Notes under the pieces: generated by a model
What the model was told of the DNA's origin: nothing
What the model saw: the letters and a program-made list of their open reading frames with translations, nothing else
The model's database searches: none
Source of the DNA: Capitella teleta
Taxonomy: Eukaryota; Annelida; Polychaeta; Capitellidae
Direction: 5' to 3'
NCBI GenBank assembly: GCA_000328365.1
Contig: KB311097.1
Coordinates: 15,116 to 79,115 of the forward strand
DNA: 64,000 nucleotides
Part shown: positions 59,371 through 64,000 of the stretch, piece after piece
How positions within the stretch are numbered: position 1 is the first letter of the stretch
Layout of the letters: each line of letters opens with the position of its first letter
Program-made: the position numbers and the translations under genes

Positions 59371-59713
59371 AGTATGGAGTGAGTGAGTGATGGGATTTTA
59401 CGGCTCCACCCAATCCGATCGGATGATACGGGCGCCAGAACAGAAGGCCCGGGACCGGGGTTTCCCCCTACTCTTAACGATAAATCCCAAGGGTTCTTTA
59501 TCCTGCATACCACCATAAACAGGGCCCGGCCTTGTTACGCAGTTGGGCAGCACTGCAGAGTCAACGAAGAATTACAATTATACCGAATTACAATTATAAT
59601 TCACAATCATAACGCCCATGGCCTGACCGGGTCTCGAACGCGAAACCTCGACCCCACGGTCGGCATTGGATTGTAGTCAGCGGTTTAACCCACTGAGCTA
59701 TCCGGTGCCCCTT
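59371..59713 (-). mobile_element. tRNA-derived SINE, family A, near full length
   Basis: On the minus strand it begins GGGGCACCGGATAGCTCAGT (box A TAGCTCAGTGGG), with box B GCGTTCGAGACCC about 50 nt later. A body of about 260 bp follows, including an A/T-rich TTATAATTGTAATTC repeat. It ends GGTTGGGTGGAGCCGTAAAA-like and in a CACT-repeat tail at 59371-59390. Related fragments occur at 62423-62625 and 29953-30013, so it is a family with at least three members here. Confidence 0.8.
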
Positions 59714-60886
59714 GCAAGTATGGAGAGAGCCTCGTGATTCTGACAATAGGTATATAGTATGAATAATTATATCCTTGTAGCACGTTTGCGAACACGTATG
59801 GCTCATTTATTGCGGATGCATTATTTTACAAAATTGATATCCCACAATTTCAAAATGAAAAGATAAAGTAAAGAAACTAAACAAAATTTAAACAAAATAC
59901 ACCCATTGAATGCCGCGTGCATGTCAATATTATCAAACTCAAGATGCAGACAAAGTATACTGTGAGCCCTGATTTTGTTGAAACCTTTGTATGACATCAA
60001 TGCCTGTTACTTCTTCGCAATGCACTGGTATGATAATTCGCGCTGTAGTACCCATTGGACACCAGTGAATACTCTACCTGAATAAGAAAGACATACTGGA
60101 GCCCAGTATGTCTTCAAACAGTGCATTATTATTATAGCATCACCCTAATTTGGTTACCAATCCTAACGTAACAAGAGGAGCTTGACGAGAGAGGCAGCAT
60201 ATTCGAAGCACAAGTTCTGAGAACATCCTCATTGGCACAGTGCCAGCATAGCTGAAGAATGAACAACCTGTTGGAGCTTAATGGCAATAGAAGAACATCT
60301 CAGGTAGCTATGTTCTTCTTTGCAAACGGAGTTTACAATGGAAACAGCTGTTGCAGGTAGCGAAATATCTCAGAGAGTAATTGAATTGCAGTTTCGGGAG
60401 AAATATAGTCCTTTCATTGATATGCTCGTATAATTTATGTAGATAGGAGTAAACAAAGATACATTCTCGCGACTTGGCTTTGCCTCTGTGTTTCATTTGC
60501 TCTTATAATAAATAATTATGCTTGCTTATGTATGCTACATTTTTGTATAACTGAACAAAAACAAATCAAGGACACAGTATACTGTTTACACCACCCGCAA
60601 CAAGAACAGGACGAGTATAGACTGATGTTTTGATAGCTTGGCATTAATTAATGGATGCTACACCATAGCAAAGGGATGTGAACCAATCAGATATACAATG
60701 AGGATAATGGCCATATGGCCATCCGTGAAATACGCGTGCGCATGTGCGTCTTTGTGGTATTAACAATTAGACTTATATGGAACTATGGCGCTAATAGCCG
60801 TTCAAATAACTATGAAACGGCTATTCGCGCTCCAGAGAAAACTATCTAGAAGCCTTCTAGATCGAGCAATGAAAGCTGGAACCGTT
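59714..60886. other. Non-coding stretch, nothing recognised
   Basis: No gene or clear repeat was seen. Confidence 0.5.
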
Positions 60887-61301
60887 TGTCAAGATTACGT
60901 GGATGCTTCTTACTACTTCACACGATGTTTCATTATAGCATATGTAATTATGATTATATAAATTCTACCTATGCATGTATAAACCTTCGGGCAGAGTGTG
61001 CACGGGATTGTTTCCATCTCCCAAGAGGCAATCAGCGAGTACTGACCGAGAGATCAGAAGGCCAAGATGCAATTAGCGAATACTGGCGGTCAGAAGTTCG
61101 CCGAGAACAAAGAACCGGAGAGCAAGCGCATCCATCACTGTCAGATAGCAAATACTTGGAAGGCACCGATCTACTGCATTTCCGATTAGAAACACAGGCT
61201 GCCCCACATCCATGATTCTAGTATAATTATAAGACACGAATATTTTCCATGAACACTCATCCTCTACGCCTCCATTCCTTCACATCTCTACACCTCTCTC
61301 T
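60887..61301 (+). repeat. Direct repeat R, copy 1
   Basis: This aligns over its whole length with 63091-63476, starting near TTCTTACTACTTCACACGAT and ending in CTCTACACCTCTCTCT. Differences are scattered substitutions and short indels. An internal unit (CAATCAGCGA...AGAAGGCCA, about 35 bp) is itself tandemly duplicated. A plus-strand frame (ending APHP then stop) stays open in both copies. Outer ends lack clear target duplications. Confidence 0.85.
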
Positions 61302-61549
61302 CACGTGCTCACTCATCCCGTGCAAACCATCTACTAAAAAACACTTTCTTGGAACTTCGTTATTTTTTAATACACTACTTGGAATATTTTGCTGAATGTA
61401 AATTAAAGCCAATATGAAGTGATTGGTTGAGTCTTCGTTATTACGAGCTTGGAGCTTACCATCCAACTAGTGCATAATTGATGTAGTACTGGAGTCACTA
61501 CGTCACCGTTTCCCACTAAACGGGGTGTAATGTATCGACCATTCGTTAC
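61302..61549. other. Spacer between repeat R and the Tc1 relic
   Basis: No feature recognised. Confidence 0.4.
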
Positions 61550-62270
61550 CTACCCCTGGAAATTGCCGAAACTGGTCCCACTGTAGACTTACTTCGTACT
61601 GGATGACCAAAAGTAACAGCTAACAAACATAATAGCCAAATCCGGTGAGCGCCCATTCAGGACAGGTTTAAAACAGCCATGCTAACAACATGTGGAACAA
61701 TATGGACCCATAACCGATTAATATCTTCAATATCAGACCGACAACGGCTTCAGAAACATATATTAAGGTGTCAGATTGCTGTCTTAGCTCGAATCCAGAA
61801 TTCCCAGAGACGTAATCGTTGTCTCCAGTGGACGAGATTGCGTCAGAAATGGATCCAACAGAGGTCGAAAAGTGTCCTCTTCACAAACGAGGGTCAGAAT
61901 CGCCTGGATAGGTCAGACAAAAGACAGTGCATGTGGAGAAGAAGAGAATAACAGTTCCGAGATTGCTTTATCCAGGAGCAGAATAGTTGAGATGGAGCCA
62001 GCTTCGCGGTGCAGGGAGTCATCTCAGAAAACACAGAGACTCCCCTTTTAATGATTCAAGGGAACTTGACGGCAAGATGGTGCATTACAGAGATCCTGGA
62101 ACCAATCGTCATCCCCTTCCTTCTATGGCTCATGAAATATGATTATTTCAGCAAGATAATTCACGACCTCATTCAGATCCGGTCACCAGAGACTTCTCGG
62201 AAGACAAGGAAGTTCCTACAGTGTCTTGGACGGCTTACTCGCCCGATTAGTCACTGATTGAGTATAGTTT
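61550..62270 (+). pseudogene. Tc1/mariner transposase relic
   Basis: The order of motifs follows Tc1-type transposases. First is an N-terminal linker with TVDLLRTG and PKVT. Next is RCLQWTRLRQKWIQQRSKSV then LFTNEGQNRLDRSD, equivalent to the 'VLFTDESRF' catalytic block with Asn in place of the usual first Asp. Then come MWRRREEQFRDCFIQEQ, a block equivalent to 'GGSVMVWGGIS' (GASFAVQGVIS), and TPLLMIQGNLTARWCITEIL. The end is near PIVIPFLL and a degraded tail. Frame breaks and the D-to-N change show that it is inactive. Clear terminal inverted repeats were not found. Confidence 0.75.
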
Positions 62271-62422
62271 TGTCATTGACGGGCTTCATTGGGGCATACC
62301 TTGTGTCCACCCCTTATCACCCCATCCCACTAACATGCATTTAAAAATAAGAAAATAAAAGAGAACAGATAAAACACATTTAAGTTCGCTAACCCAGTTC
62401 GACAAGTCAAGGCAATTGTGGT

Positions 62423-62625
62423 TTTATGGCTCCGCGTTACATGGGTGCCAGAACAGAAAATCGTTATACCACCCCCTACTCTTTTCGATTATCCCAAAAA
62501 GCGGCCTCGTTATGCAGTTGAGCAGTACTAAAAAGAATACAGATTCACTGAAGAATAATGATATCACCAATTACAACTACGTAAATTAACAATCATAACG
62601 CCCATTGCCGTCGCTCGGTCATCTG
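62423..62625 (-). mobile_element. SINE family A, partial copy
   Basis: Same orientation as 59371-59713 and similar along the body: GGCTCCGCGTTACATGGGTG, GCCAGAACAGAAAA, CCCCCTACTCTT, GTTATGCAGTTGAGCAGTAC and CAATCATAACGCCCATTG. The tRNA-like head is lost or unrecognisable after 62625. It is more diverged than the copy at 59371. Confidence 0.65.
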
Positions 62626-63090
62626 TCATGTATACACCCATTCGTGATGAAAATGGCACCTGACAATTAAAGAGCGATGAATCAAGTTCGATTTTCACTT
62701 TAGTGTCTGTGCTAAAAGTAATGTCACTGGTGGCTCATAAATATTTAAATTTCACGAATGGAGCACCTGGTTGACCCACAATACACTCGTACCATGAGAT
62801 GGACTTCTGTCCTCAGCCATTAGTGCTATTTCATGAAATGATGACCTTTTGAGTCGCTGGTTTTGAAGCAGACATACAGTGGTCAAGGAAAGAGCAAGGC
62901 TTTTAGGCAGTCACTCTTTGTGGGATATGCCTGGGAGAGCATCGCATTGTGCTCCGCTAACTACTTTGATATTTCTGTCCTTGTGCCGGAAATTTCTCAA
63001 AATGTTCGTAATGTCCAGTTCCGTATATCTACCCTAAAAGAATCGTTGATAAATTTATTTTTTAAATTTATACTTTATTGATGCTTAATC
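62626..63090. other. Non-coding stretch, nothing recognised
   Basis: A 72-residue frame at 62863 has no recognisable content. Confidence 0.45.
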
Positions 63091-63476
63091 TGTTAAAATT
63101 ACATGGGTGTTCTTACTACTTTACACGATGTTTCATTTTAGCATATGTAATTATGATTATATAAACTCTGCCCATGCATGTAGACCTTCGAGCACGGGAT
63201 TGCTTCCATCCCCCAAGAGGCAATCAGCGAATACTGAGAGGTCAGAAGGCCAACGTGCAATTAGCGAATACTGGCGGTCAGAAGTTCGCCGAGAACAAAG
63301 AACTGGGAAGCAAGCGCATCAATCACTGTCAGATATCAAATACTTGGAAGGCACCGATCTACTGCATTTTCTATCAGAAACACAGGCTGCCCCACATCCA
63401 TAGTTCTAGTATATAAGAGACGAGTATTTTCCATGGACACATTCCTACACACCTCTAGTCCTCTACACCTCTCTCT
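63091..63476 (+). repeat. Direct repeat R, copy 2
   Basis: Partner of 60887-61301, slightly shorter through small deletions. It keeps the core GCAATTAGCGAATACTGGCG and CTTGGAAGGCACCGATCTAC and the conserved open frame. The two copies are about 2.2 kb apart, start to start. Confidence 0.85.
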
Positions 63477-64000
63477 AGGGAGACTATGTTTGCGACCCGA
63501 GTGACGCATTCAAAATTTTTGCGCAGTTTTTCAATAAAAATACTTAGCTTATTACCCAATTTTCAAAAATGTTAGGGATATTTATCTAATACTCATATTC
63601 AAGTCGTCAGAACGTTTTTTCCTCTCAAAAATGTGATGTTTACCACCTAGATAGCAACACAACAGTGAATTCGGCTAAGTACAGGGTTAATTATGGTTGC
63701 TAACTTAATTAATCAATCACCTATGGAATTGAGCTAATCACCCTTTGCAAGAGAAAGTGGCGAGCATTCTGCAATTTCTTGAGGAAATTGGTCACTCAAG
63801 ATGTGAAATTCCTATATACCATAATTTCTATTTTTTGGAAGAAATCTGAAACAATTTCGCAACTCAGAATTCCAAATTGCTATTTACATAAAAATATCAT
63901 AAAATCGTTCTTTATAACTATTTTAGTCTGCAATAAAAAGCAAAAGCTGGATAGACATCCTGACTACTGGTTGGCGTAATATTGTTATGAAATATTCGGA
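63477..64000. other. Non-coding stretch, nothing recognised
   Basis: AT-rich, with no gene or repeat seen before the window ends. Confidence 0.5.

Noticed and set aside
60887-63476. Reading repeats R1/R2 as long terminal repeats of a retrovirus-like element
   Set aside because: No polymerase, integrase or capsid-like sequence lies between them, the outer ends do not match, and no target duplication is visible. The interior is a Tc1 relic and a SINE.

Overview
This window looks like AT-rich, gene-poor nuclear DNA from an invertebrate animal. The evidence is spliced exons with GT-AG borders, an immunoglobulin-superfamily (IgSF) gene with phase-1 domain introns, long non-coding tracts, homopolymer runs, tRNA-derived SINEs, LINE remnants and several DNA-transposon remnants. 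Nothing prokaryotic is visible: no operons, ribosomal genes, CRISPR arrays or functional tRNA genes. I cannot fix the phylum. Two introns of only 51 and 58 bp beside a 6.8 kb intron give a bimodal intron pattern.

Only one host gene can be assembled with confidence. It is a plus-strand IgSF gene, 35673-45707 (possibly to about 46540). A signal-peptide exon is followed, after a long intron, by exons for three Ig domains and a last exon with a hydrophobic tail that looks like a GPI-anchor signal. The predicted protein has 422 residues and all splice phases agree. A second possible last exon at 46418 would give a shorter form without the hydrophobic tail.

The rest is mostly transposon debris and dispersed repeats. 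From left to right: a fold-back repeat (16-177); a paired hairpin (3048-3098); repeat E1 next to a P-element/THAP-type transposase fragment (3967-4735), with a second inverted E1 copy at 10319; an 11-bp minisatellite (8786); repeat families E2-E4, each in two copies between 9.8 and 23.9 kb; a tRNA SINE (22888); a two-copy family E5 with a conserved reading frame (26779 and 55516); a palindromic MITE (28508-28732); a LINE RT scrap followed by a SINE tail (29641-30013); a 1.1 kb CR1/L2-group LINE 3' end (31159-32260); an Academ-like DNA transposon relic carrying an XPG/FEN1-type nuclease and a Cys-rich finger (50648-53611); two more SINE families (57688, 59371, 62423); and a Tc1/mariner transposase relic (61550-62270) lying between two roughly 0.4 kb direct repeats (60887 and 63091).

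The features most worth a second look are the 50.6-53.6 kb element, whose Cys-finger end is present twice in inverted orientation inside matching terminal inverted repeats, and the alternative 3' ends of the IgSF gene. All similarities were judged by eye; no database search was run.
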